In this document: one piece after another, positions 35,444 through 42,400 of the stretch
Numbering within the stretch: the stretch's first letter is position 1
Layout of the letters: every line of letters begins with the position of its first letter
Origin: Corynebacterium glyciniphilum AJ 3170
GTDB lineage: Bacteria; Actinomycetota; Actinomycetes; Mycobacteriales; Mycobacteriaceae
Assembly: GCF_000626675.1 (NCBI RefSeq)
Contig: NZ_CP006842.1
Location: forward strand, 2,604,001 to 2,668,000
DNA length: 64,000 bases
Direction of reading: 5' to 3'
Translations under genes and position numbers: made by a program
Notes under the pieces: model-generated
Seen by the model: only the letters and a program-made list of their open reading frames with translations
Told to the model about the DNA's origin: nothing
The model's database searches: none

Positions 35444-35879
35444 GTCGCACCTCCCGAATCCTCAGCTCGGCCCTGGATCCGCGCCAGACCGTGTAGGCGA
35501 TCACCCCCGCAAACAGCAGGTACCAACTACCACTGAGCCAAATACCCGCTTTCATCAGAGACAATCCCCACAGCATGTGCAGCCCCAGGTCACCGTAGAG
35601 GGCCATGTCCGCCAGTCGACAGTCATGCCGCAGCGATATCGCGACGCAGACGATGCCAACGACGAGCCACACCCATCCCCACGTTTCGAGTGGCATCCAT
35701 GCCTCCGCCGGGTGATCTCGACCTGACAGCGGATCGTATTGGAGGTACGACAGGCCCCGCACACCACACCCCACCCCTAGCAGGACGAGCAACACCGCAT
35801 CAGTCAGCGCCCACGCTCGCATCCGCTCCGCCGGAGCACGCAGGCGTGGCGGCAGGTGATCGATAGGCATACCGATCAC
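35430..35879 (-). CDS. Phage four-helix membrane protein (holin-like candidate)
   Basis: This 149-residue protein has four hydrophobic helices: LTDAVLLVLLGVGCGVRGL, WGWVWLVVGIVCVAISL, GDLGLHMLWGLSLMKAG and SWYLLFAGVIAYTVW. The C-terminus is basic (RIREVRRDRI). Its ATG overlaps the previous stop in a four-base TCAT on the plus strand. Actinophages often encode a four-helix and a two-helix protein next to the lysin; either may be the holin. Confidence 0.7.
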   Translation of the reverse strand: MIGMPIDHLPPRLRAPAERMRAWALTDAVLLVLLGVGCGVRGLSYLQYDPLSGRDHPAEAWMPLETWGWVWLVVGIVCVAISLRHDCRLADMALYGDLGLHMLWGLSLMKAGIWLSGSWYLLFAGVIAYTVWRGSRAELRIREVRRDRI

Positions 35880-36370
35880 GCCCCCGGGTAGATACCTGGA
35901 CCAGCCGGATCATTCTCAGGCTCAGGCTCAGGTGTCGCCGCCTCAATGTCATGCTTTCCGTAGGGCTGATCGTAGACCGACAGGACGGCTTCCGAGACCG
36001 GGCCACGAATGACCTCTGGCAGGCTGTCGAGCTTGGCGACCAGGGCGTCACCGACCTGTTGGGCATATGCCTGCCCTTCGGCCCACGCGTCCTCGCGGAC
36101 CTTCTCGACCTCGGCCAGAGCTTCCTCACGAGCCTTGGACCGCTCCGCTTCGACCTCCTGGGCCGGTGCGTCGACGTTGCGGAAGGCGGTGATGCCGAAC
36201 AGGCTCAACAGCGGGCCGCCGACGTCGATGATGCGCTGCACCGTTGCGTCGATCTGATCGGGCTCAATGAGCCCCACACCCGCCAGGATCACGCCGACGA
36301 CGACCACCCCAGCGTAGAGGGCTTTCCTGCGGACCTTCGGGGTGTCCCACTGGGACTTCTTCTCAGTCAT
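35876..36370 (-). CDS. Phage holin-like membrane protein
   Basis: The 164-residue product has a basic start (KKSQWDTPKVRRK), a helix at about 17-35 (LYAGVVVVGVILAGVGLI), a second hydrophobic segment at about 51-62 (GPLLSLFGITAF), then a Glu/Ala-rich helical region (about 70-115) and a Pro/Glu tail. Two N-terminal helices with a charged C-terminus and a position directly after the lysin gene (four-base overlap) suit a class II holin. It starts the membrane part of the lysis cassette. Confidence 0.72.
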   Translation of the reverse strand: MTEKKSQWDTPKVRRKALYAGVVVVGVILAGVGLIEPDQIDATVQRIIDVGGPLLSLFGITAFRNVDAPAQEVEAERSKAREEALAEVEKVREDAWAEGQAYAQQVGDALVAKLDSLPEVIRGPVSEAVLSVYDQPYGKHDIEAATPEPEPENDPAGPGIYPGA

Positions 36371-37764
36371 GACTGCTTCCCTTCTGCGATGATGGCGCGG
36401 AACGTCTGCTCGTGGGCGATGGCGAGCATCTGCGGCACAGTCGCGGATCCGTACCGCCTCAGATTCTCGCGGCCCTTGGTGATGAGGTCGTCGATGCGCC
36501 AGCCGGTGAAGGTTGGCTCTCCGTCTTTGTGGCCTGAACCGGCGAGCTGCTCGAGCCCGAGATGGGCGTAGTTCACACTCACGGTGCTCTCCTTCGGTTT
36601 CGTAGATGGCGGGGCAGACGGTTTGGCCGCCTTGGTGTCGTAGAACAGGTCGCGGACCTGGTCCTTGGTGCCCTTGAAGGCGTTGATGTCGACCTCGAAT
36701 CCGGCGACCGTCGCGTTACTGCCGAACTGCCACATGCTCGGTTTCTTGTTGCCAAGCGGGTAGGACCACTGCCGGTGGTTGTCACCGGGGTAGATCGACT
36801 TCGGAGCGCCAGTGGGGTTGGTGCCGTAGGCAGCGCCCCAGACGTGGCCGAGACCGTGCTGGTCTATATCCGGCTCCCCGCCGATGACCTTGCCCTCCCA
36901 CCACGGCACGTAGGTGTAGATGCCGGGGACGTGAACGCCGGCATCGTTGAATCGCCTCTTGAACTCCTTGATGTGCTCGACGCTCAACCCCCGAGCGTTT
37001 TCGCAGTCCAGCCAGATCGGGCGCTTGGCGTCACCCATCACGGACAGGGATGCGGCGACCTGCTGCGCGATGCTGGTCCCCTCGCTGGGATTGCGGAGGT
37101 AGTGGTAGGCAGCGGTGACCAGCCCCGCACCCTCCGCGTCGTCGAGGTGCGACCGGTAGCACCGATCCTTGAACGTCCCATCCGTGGTTCGGATGATGGC
37201 GAACTGGATGCCCTCGGACGCCGCCCGCTTGAGGCTCATGCCATCCTGGAAGTAACTGACGTCCACGCCGAAAATTGTTCCCATGCTGCTTCCTCCTGTC
37301 GATGGTGGCGGCTTGGCCCCTCCCGGCGCGGTTGCACCGGCGAAGTATAGGGCGGGGTCTTGGTGTTTTCCGCCGAGTTTTCCCGGCGAGCCGTAGACCT
37401 CGGCGTGGACGTGCGGGCCGGTGGTCCTGCCTTCGTTGCCGGAGACGCCGATCTGTTGGCCGGCGCGGACGCGGTCGCCGGCTTTGACGAGGATGCCGGG
37501 GTGGTGGACGTGGCCGAAGATAAAGTCCTTGCCGACGGACTCCTGGCAGTCGAGCCAGATCCAGGAGCCGAAGCCGTTGACGCTGCCTTGGGCGCGGTCT
37601 TTGCCCTGGATCACGACGCCGTCTGCGGGTGCGTAGATGGGGGTGCCGACCGGGCAGGCGAAGTCGAGTCCGGCGTGCATGTCTCCCCATCGCATGCCGT
37701 ATCCGCTTGCGACCGGCCTCGATGTTGTGGAGGTAGGGGGTGCTGATGCCGACCTCGTTGGCAA
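36367..37764 (-). CDS. Phage lysin: M23 peptidase domain fused to GH25 muramidase
   Basis: The open frame of 465 codons contains an M23 domain (SGYGMRWGDMHAGLDFA near residue 20 with His-x3-Asp, GPHVHAEV near 115 with His-x-His), a Pro/Gly linker, and a GH25 domain (GVDVSYFQDG near 165, FAIIRTTDG near 188, PIWLDCENA near 250 with Asp-x-Glu). The C-terminus (LAGSGHKDGEPTFTGW) may bind the cell wall. The first 17 residues are read out of frame from a truncated HTH gene and are not native. A second start at 37284 behind AGGAGGAAGCAGC would give the GH25 part alone (305 residues). Confidence 0.82.
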   Translation of the reverse strand: MPTRSASAPPTSTTSRPVASGYGMRWGDMHAGLDFACPVGTPIYAPADGVVIQGKDRAQGSVNGFGSWIWLDCQESVGKDFIFGHVHHPGILVKAGDRVRAGQQIGVSGNEGRTTGPHVHAEVYGSPGKLGGKHQDPALYFAGATAPGGAKPPPSTGGSSMGTIFGVDVSYFQDGMSLKRAASEGIQFAIIRTTDGTFKDRCYRSHLDDAEGAGLVTAAYHYLRNPSEGTSIAQQVAASLSVMGDAKRPIWLDCENARGLSVEHIKEFKRRFNDAGVHVPGIYTYVPWWEGKVIGGEPDIDQHGLGHVWGAAYGTNPTGAPKSIYPGDNHRQWSYPLGNKKPSMWQFGSNATVAGFEVDINAFKGTKDQVRDLFYDTKAAKPSAPPSTKPKESTVSVNYAHLGLEQLAGSGHKDGEPTFTGWRIDDLITKGRENLRRYGSATVPQMLAIAHEQTFRAIIAEGKQS

Positions 37765-37888
37765 ACTCTGCGGGTTTGAACCCCCGCGTCTCTCGGAGGA
37801 GTCGGAGGGTTGTGCCGACCCTCACCCAGTCGCATTCCTCGAACGGAACCCCCTCTGTAGTGCGATCACCGCCAGTCCTTCGTGACAT
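37701..37888 (-). pseudogene. Truncated phage helix-turn-helix protein gene (5' part only)
   Basis: From ATG 37888 (behind GGGAG) about 62 codons encode a good XRE-type HTH: VRVGTTLRLLRETRG, FKPAEFANEVGISTPYLHNIEAGRKR. After AGRKR the frame continues into the M23 peptidase coding region in a different reading frame, giving an Arg-rich nonsense tail. The sequence is therefore the 5' end of a regulator gene joined to lysin DNA by a deletion near 37701-37720. A fusion peptide could still be made, with HTH intact. Confidence 0.8.
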
Positions 37889-37923
37889 CGTGCTCTCCCT
37901 TCGCTTCCTTGTTGCCAGCAGTA

Positions 37924-38094
37924 TGCCGGAAACAAGAGGATGCCGCCAAGGACGATGCCGGAAATTTGCCGGAACTATGCAGTTTTCCCTGCTAGTAAGG
38001 GAACTACAGAGTGGTGATTACAGGCATGATTTTCCGCTCTGACTGCCGGAAACATGCCAGTGCCCCCACTAAACTTTCCTCTTGTTTTCTGGCA
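37924..38094. promoter_or_regulatory. Divergent phage control region with repeated TGCCGGAA operators
   Basis: TGCCGGAA occurs at 37924, 37956, 37967 and 38044. The extended copy at 37924-37940 (TGCCGGAAACAAGAGGA) is repeated in inverted orientation at 38077-38094 with one mismatch and one added base, just before the repressor start. A separate inverted repeat TTCCCT/AGGGAA lies at 37984-38002. TAAACT (38070-38075) is a -10 candidate for the repressor gene. The layout fits a lysogeny switch. Confidence 0.7.
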
Positions 38095-38105
38095 GAGTGT
38101 CCAAC

Positions 38106-38825
38106 ATGGATGTTGGAACGCAGATCGCTAAGCGCCGTTCGGACCTCGGGTTGACCCAGGCCGACCTGGCGCAGGCTGCTGAGATCACCGTTCGCACGAT
38201 TGGTTCCGTGGAGCGGAACGAGACATGGCCGAGGAAGAAGACACTCGGTGCAATTGAGCATGCGCTCGGATGGGCCCCCGGCTCGCTTGAGCGAATCCGT
38301 GAAGGTGGAGCCCCCGACCTGCTGCCCGCAACTATCCCCGAAGGACTGTTTCCACACTCGCTCCAAGACCAGCTGGGGTACATGCAGGAGAAGCAACGTG
38401 GATCTTCACCCAAAGACCGCGATGGCGAGTACATCGACACGAACAACGGCGAGGACCTGACCGCCCTCCGGGCGAGCATGCGTGTCCTTGATCAGCTCCC
38501 CCAGCCAGTCCAGGACCTCATACTTCAGCAGGCCCGTCGTGACTTCTTCGCTGTCGGCAGTCGACTAACGCAGGAGAACGACCGACGACTTATTCAGTAC
38601 GCCTTCGAACTCCTAGACAAGCAGGAAACTGATGAAGCTGCAGCGCGGGGAAAGACCCGCCCACGCGTGGTCGATGAAGAGCACGGCAATACCCCCGGTA
38701 GTTTGCCTCACGAACAGGAAGAACCTGAAACAACTACCCCCAATGTCCAATCCCTGCCTTATGTTGCTCATGACACCGACACTGAGCCAGAGGAGGGCGA
38801 TGACGACTACCACGACGGACCCTGA
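38106..38825 (+). CDS. Phage repressor-like XRE-family regulator
   Basis: The 239-residue product starts at ATG 38106. Residues 4-58 form an XRE HTH (IAKRRSDLGLTQADLAQAAEITVRTIGSVERNE). The rest is hydrophilic and acidic, without a LexA-like peptidase motif, so inactivation by RecA-type self-cleavage is unlikely. The adjacent ImmA-like gene suggests an ICEBs1-like derepression system. It is preceded by an inverted operator copy, consistent with autoregulation. Its 3' end overlaps the next gene by 26 bases. Confidence 0.82.
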   Translation: MDVGTQIAKRRSDLGLTQADLAQAAEITVRTIGSVERNETWPRKKTLGAIEHALGWAPGSLERIREGGAPDLLPATIPEGLFPHSLQDQLGYMQEKQRGSSPKDRDGEYIDTNNGEDLTALRASMRVLDQLPQPVQDLILQQARRDFFAVGSRLTQENDRRLIQYAFELLDKQETDEAAARGKTRPRVVDEEHGNTPGSLPHEQEEPETTTPNVQSLPYVAHDTDTEPEEGDDDYHDGP

Positions 38826-39189
38826 CACCAAGGCCTACGCACTCGGCATAGAGATCACCACCCACCACGGGGGCGAGCGCGGCCGACGCTACATCGACGG
38901 CACCATCAGCTTGCGCGACGACCTCGGTCCGATCAATCGCCGGTGCACCTTGGCCAACGAACTGGGTCACCACGTCCACAACCACCAACCCATCCCCGCC
39001 ATGCACGACCGCCAGGAGCGCGAAGCGAACGACTACGCCGCGGAGCTCCTGATCGGCCCGGACGAGTACCAGGAGGCCGAAGCACTCTGCGACGGACACT
39101 CCGGTGGCATCGCCCGAGAACTCGGTGTCACCGTCGAACTGGTGCACGTATGGCAGGTACTCCAGGTGCGGAAGCAGCAAGAGAACTAG
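38800..39189 (+). CDS. ImmA/IrrE-like metallopeptidase family protein with altered HExxH
   Basis: The start at 38800 sits behind AGAGGAGGG and overlaps the repressor gene; the product has 129 residues. The family core is visible: INRRCTLANELGHHVHNH near residue 46 and RQEREANDYAAELLIGP near 73, followed by a helical region (GGIARELGVTVELVHVW). The zinc motif reads NELGH instead of HELGH, so the first His ligand is Asn. The downstream Glu in EREAN is kept. ImmA cleaves the phage repressor in related elements; this copy may be weak, inactive or use a different ligand set. Confidence 0.8.
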   Translation: MTTTTTDPDTKAYALGIEITTHHGGERGRRYIDGTISLRDDLGPINRRCTLANELGHHVHNHQPIPAMHDRQEREANDYAAELLIGPDEYQEAEALCDGHSGGIARELGVTVELVHVWQVLQVRKQQEN

Positions 39190-39197
39190 AGGAATAC

Positions 39198-39764
39198 ATG
39201 AGCTTGTTCAAGAAGTCCCCAGACGCAAAAACAGCGAAGCAGCAGCGTAAGAAGGCCCTCGAGAGGCGTCAGGAAGAGATCAATGCGCACCTCGGCCGCC
39301 TAGAAAAGGCAATTGGAGGAATCACCATCGCGGTCAACAGTGTCGCAGAGGTACTCTACGACGATGAGAAGTTGATCACCGCTGCTACGGGGAAGTGCGA
39401 AGGCAAGTACGCCTGCCTGGCGTGTACCGATCAGCGTATCGTCGTCGCGTATGGCGTGCTGACTGGGCGCATCGAGCTTCCCTATGACGATATTGACCGA
39501 GTCGACACCGGTCGGAAGTTCAGTGGAAGCTGGATCACCCTGCATAATTCTCTCCAACAGACCACGATCGAGAAATCTCAGGCATCCGACGAACGAATAC
39601 ACGAGATCAAAGACACTATCCGCGCACGGCAGGCCGCTTCACCGGTCTCTCCGGACACAACCAGTGACACCGCTCAGATCGCTAGGCTCTCCGAGCTCCA
39701 CGAATCCGGGGCGCTCACTGATGAAGAGTTCTCCGCAGCAAAAGCAAAGATCCTCGGCCTCTAG
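39198..39764 (+). CDS. Phage-borne PH-like domain and SHOCT domain protein
   Basis: The 188-residue protein starts behind GAGGAATAC. A basic coiled segment (1-40) precedes a bacterial PH-like domain (about 50-125: YACLACTDQRIVVAYG, IELPYDDIDRVDTG, GSWITLHNS). The last 30 residues form a SHOCT module (LSELHESGALTDEEFSAAK). SHOCT domains are short oligomerisation or targeting tails. The protein lies in the lysogeny-side operon and may be cargo expressed in the lysogen. Function unknown. Confidence 0.78.
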   Translation: MSLFKKSPDAKTAKQQRKKALERRQEEINAHLGRLEKAIGGITIAVNSVAEVLYDDEKLITAATGKCEGKYACLACTDQRIVVAYGVLTGRIELPYDDIDRVDTGRKFSGSWITLHNSLQQTTIEKSQASDERIHEIKDTIRARQAASPVSPDTTSDTAQIARLSELHESGALTDEEFSAAKAKILGL

Positions 39765-39849
39765 AACACAGGGCCCCACAGTCGGCCAGGGCGATGAGGG
39801 CGAAGTGCCCAACGCATAAACCAGTACCGGCCTGCAAGGAGCAGACGAG

Positions 39850-40887
39850 ATGAACAAAGATCGAGATCCCCGAAAACTGCTCAGCGATGCGGAAGAGCAG
39901 CCCCACCGATCCACAGAGATCATCCTCTACGAAACCGAGGATGGTCAGGCACGTGTCCGGCTCTACGCCGAAAAGGGGACCGTCTGGCTTACCCAGAAGC
40001 AGATGGCGGAGCTCTTCAACGTGACGCCCCAGTCGATCTCGTCCCACCTCCTGGCGATCGTCAAGGATGGAGATCTTGATGATGCTCTTACATTCAAGAA
40101 ACTCTTGAAACAGCCAGGTCAGAGAGCTACGAATCACTACAGCTTGGATGCCATCATGGCCGTCGGGTTCAGAATCCGAGGGCCACGCGGGGCACAGTTC
40201 CGACGGTGGGCTACTGATGTCCTGACGGAGTACCTGATGAAGGGCTTCGCCCTGGATGACAAGCGACTGAAGGACCCCGTCGGTTCTGACCACTTCGACG
40301 AGCTGCTTGATCGCATCCGGGATATCCGAGCCTCCGAACGCCGCTTCTACGCAAAGATCACCGACGTGATCTCTGCGACAGCCGGGGACTACCGACCGAG
40401 CGAGACTGCCACCAAAGACTTCTTCGCCGCCTTACAGAACAAGCTTCACTGGGCAACCTTCGGCAAAACAGCAGCGGAGATCGTCTGTGAGCGCGTCGAC
40501 CACATGAAGCCGAACTGCGGCCTGACGACATGGTCGGGCGAACAACCCAGGCTTCAAGACACTCGAGTGGCGAAGAACTACCTGCAAGATGAGGAGCTCC
40601 GGACCGTCAACCGGCTTACTACCATGTTCCTCGACTACGCAGAGGACCAGACAGGCAAGAGAAAACAGCTGTTCCTGTCTGATTGGGCCCTCCAGACCGA
40701 CAAGTTCCTCGAGTTCAATGATCGAGAGATCCTCACACACAGGGGGAAGCGCAGTAACGCCCAGGTGAAGACCATCACGAAACGTGAGTGGGACGCCTAC
40801 CGGCACAGGCACACCGCAGAAATGGAGGAGAAAGAGATGGCTGCCATCGAGGCGATCGTCCACGACAGCAATGAGACCGAGATATAG
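39850..40887 (+). CDS. RhuM-family protein
   Basis: The 345-residue product starts behind AAGGAG. The RhuM core is clear: VWLTQKQMAELFNVTPQSISSHL near residue 45 (winged-HTH-like), NHYSLDAIMAVGFRIRGPRGAQFRRWATDVLTEYLMKGF near 95-133 and the later EIVCERVDHMKPNCGLTTWSG near 213 and FLDYAEDQTGKRKQLFLSDW near 260. The family is named from Salmonella pathogenicity island 3 and is common on mobile elements; its biochemical role is unknown. Here it probably represents lysogenic cargo. Confidence 0.88.
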   Translation: MNKDRDPRKLLSDAEEQPHRSTEIILYETEDGQARVRLYAEKGTVWLTQKQMAELFNVTPQSISSHLLAIVKDGDLDDALTFKKLLKQPGQRATNHYSLDAIMAVGFRIRGPRGAQFRRWATDVLTEYLMKGFALDDKRLKDPVGSDHFDELLDRIRDIRASERRFYAKITDVISATAGDYRPSETATKDFFAALQNKLHWATFGKTAAEIVCERVDHMKPNCGLTTWSGEQPRLQDTRVAKNYLQDEELRTVNRLTTMFLDYAEDQTGKRKQLFLSDWALQTDKFLEFNDREILTHRGKRSNAQVKTITKREWDAYRHRHTAEMEEKEMAAIEAIVHDSNETEI

Positions 40888-40893
40888 CGAAGC

Positions 40894-40925
40894 GGCCCTC
40901 ATCGTGCTGGAACACGATGAGGGCC
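40894..40925. terminator. 13-bp perfect hairpin between RhuM and integrase genes
   Basis: GGCCCTCATCGTG (40894-40906) pairs with CACGATGAGGGCC (40913-40925) around a six-base loop. It follows the RhuM stop by six bases and precedes the integrase by 41. No U-tract follows. Confidence 0.75.
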
Positions 40926-40965
40926 AGTATCCACGTACTCAGCAGCAGACACCAGGAGTCTACCA

Positions 40966-42204
40966 ATGGCGCGAGGTCGACCGGTCACACCGCCAGGAAC
41001 CTACGGTGAAGTCAACGCCGCCAAGATCAGTACCGGTCGATGGCAGGCCAACCTCCGCGTCCGCCTACTCAACGGCTCTACCAAGCAGATCCGAAAGAAC
41101 GGCGGGACGAAAGCGGAGGCCGTCCGGCGCGCGAAGCAGGCGGCAATGGAGGCCACCGGCGTCAGTGACACCGACGACCTCACGACGACCAGCACCATCA
41201 CGGCCCTGATCGAGCACTACCTCGATCACCTCGACCGGGCGGCGGGAACGCTCGACGTCTACCGCTCAACGTTGCGGAACCACATCACCCCAGGAATCGG
41301 GCAGCTGCGGATCAACGAGGCTACCGCCGGGCGGCTCGACACATTCCTGAGGTCGCTTGCCCCGGCGACGGCGAAACGGTGCCGGTCGATGCTGTCCGGC
41401 GCGTTCGGCGTCGCCGTGCGCTACGGTCTGGTGCTCCACAACCCCGTGCGCGACACCCTACCGCCGAAGATCACCACGCCGGAGGCGCGGGCACTGACGA
41501 TGGAGGAGCTGCAGACCGTGCGACGTGCGGCCCCGGTGGTTCACCACAGCCCCGGGCAATGGCCCACGGCCACGGGCGGCTGCCTTCCCCAACATCATCG
41601 ATGTGCTCGCCGGGACGGGTGCGCGGATCTCCGACGTGCTCCGACTGCAGTGGACGGATCTCGACCTCGACGACACTCCGCCAACTGCAGTGATCCACGA
41701 TGTGAAAGGTGGCGGACGACGCCGCATCATCGAGCTACCGGGCTCGGCAGCCACCGCGCTGCGGTCACAGCAGAAGGCGACGATGCAGGCGTGCCCGTGG
41801 GTGTTCCCACCGGGACGAGGAACCCGTTGACGAAATCGAACATCGAGCGGTGGATGCGGCAGGCGAAGGACGGGTGGGACGCACTTCCAGCCGACAAGAA
41901 GACAGGTGAGCCCGATGTGTCGTGGGTGACTCCCCACACCTTCCGGCTGTCGGTGGCGACGTGGCTGAATGATCGGGTAAGTCTGCAGGCCGCGTCACAG
42001 CAGCTGGGGCACTCGGATTCGACGATGACGGAGCACCACTACCTTGATCGGACAGCGACCGGCCCCGCGGTGGCCCTGGCCCTCAACGCAGTGTTGGAGT
42101 GCACAGAAAATGCACAAAAGAAACCACGAATTTTCGATAACGGATGGAACGTGTGCGAATGCCAGCCCGTCTACATGCAGAGTCGCTGGACTGGTCGAAA
42201 ATAG
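40966..42204 (+). pseudogene. Tyrosine-family site-specific integrase with two compensating frameshifts
   Basis: ATG 40966 lies behind AGGAG. The N-terminal DNA-binding part (WQANLRVRLLNGSTKQI) and core-binding domain (LIEHYLDHLDRAAGTLDVYRS) are in frame. At the CCCC run 41531-41534 the frame shifts: the catalytic-Arg region AFPNIIDVLAGTGARISDVL is found only in the +1 frame up to about 41806. Around CCC 41806-41808 the frame returns, and NPLTKSNIERWMRQ, HTFRLSVATW and LGHSDSTMTEHHYLDR (His-x2-Arg, Gly-His, Tyr) follow. Read straight through, the product lacks the first catalytic Arg. One extra C and one missing C would explain both. Confidence 0.85.
42098..42116. repeat. Right copy of a putative integrase arm site
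   Basis: The 19 bases match 34969-34987 except for one A-to-G change; GTGCA and TGCAC half-sites flank an A-rich centre. It overlaps the 3' end of the integrase gene, 120 bases before the right attachment repeat. Confidence 0.5.
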
Positions 42205-42235
42205 ATGGAACTGCAAACGTCGAGAATCCCTCCCA

Positions 42236-42266
42236 GTTCGGGGTTCGAGTCCCTGATGACGCACAA
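42236..42266 (+). repeat. attR-like direct repeat
   Basis: 31 bases repeat 34883-34913 with one mismatch (GATGACGC for GATGGCGC). No acceptor 5' strand or anticodon arm lies upstream, so this is the displaced 3' end of the original tRNA-Lys. Confidence 0.92.
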
Positions 42267-42271
42267 CACAC

Positions 42272-42314
42272 CCCGGACGGGCACTGGCTTCGGCCACCGG
42301 TCGTCCGGGTTTTT
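42272..42314 (+). terminator. Hairpin with U-tract after the right attachment repeat
   Basis: CCCGGACG (42272-42279) pairs with CGTCCGGG (42302-42309) and a T-run follows. It is a typical intrinsic terminator and probably the original terminator of tRNA-Lys before integration. Confidence 0.75.
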
Positions 42315-42400
42315 GGTCGTTGTAGCCCACACATCGGGAACGGCTGTGGTGCGAGAGGCCCCGCTCCGGTTCTCCGGGCCGGTGGAGATATGATGTCCTG

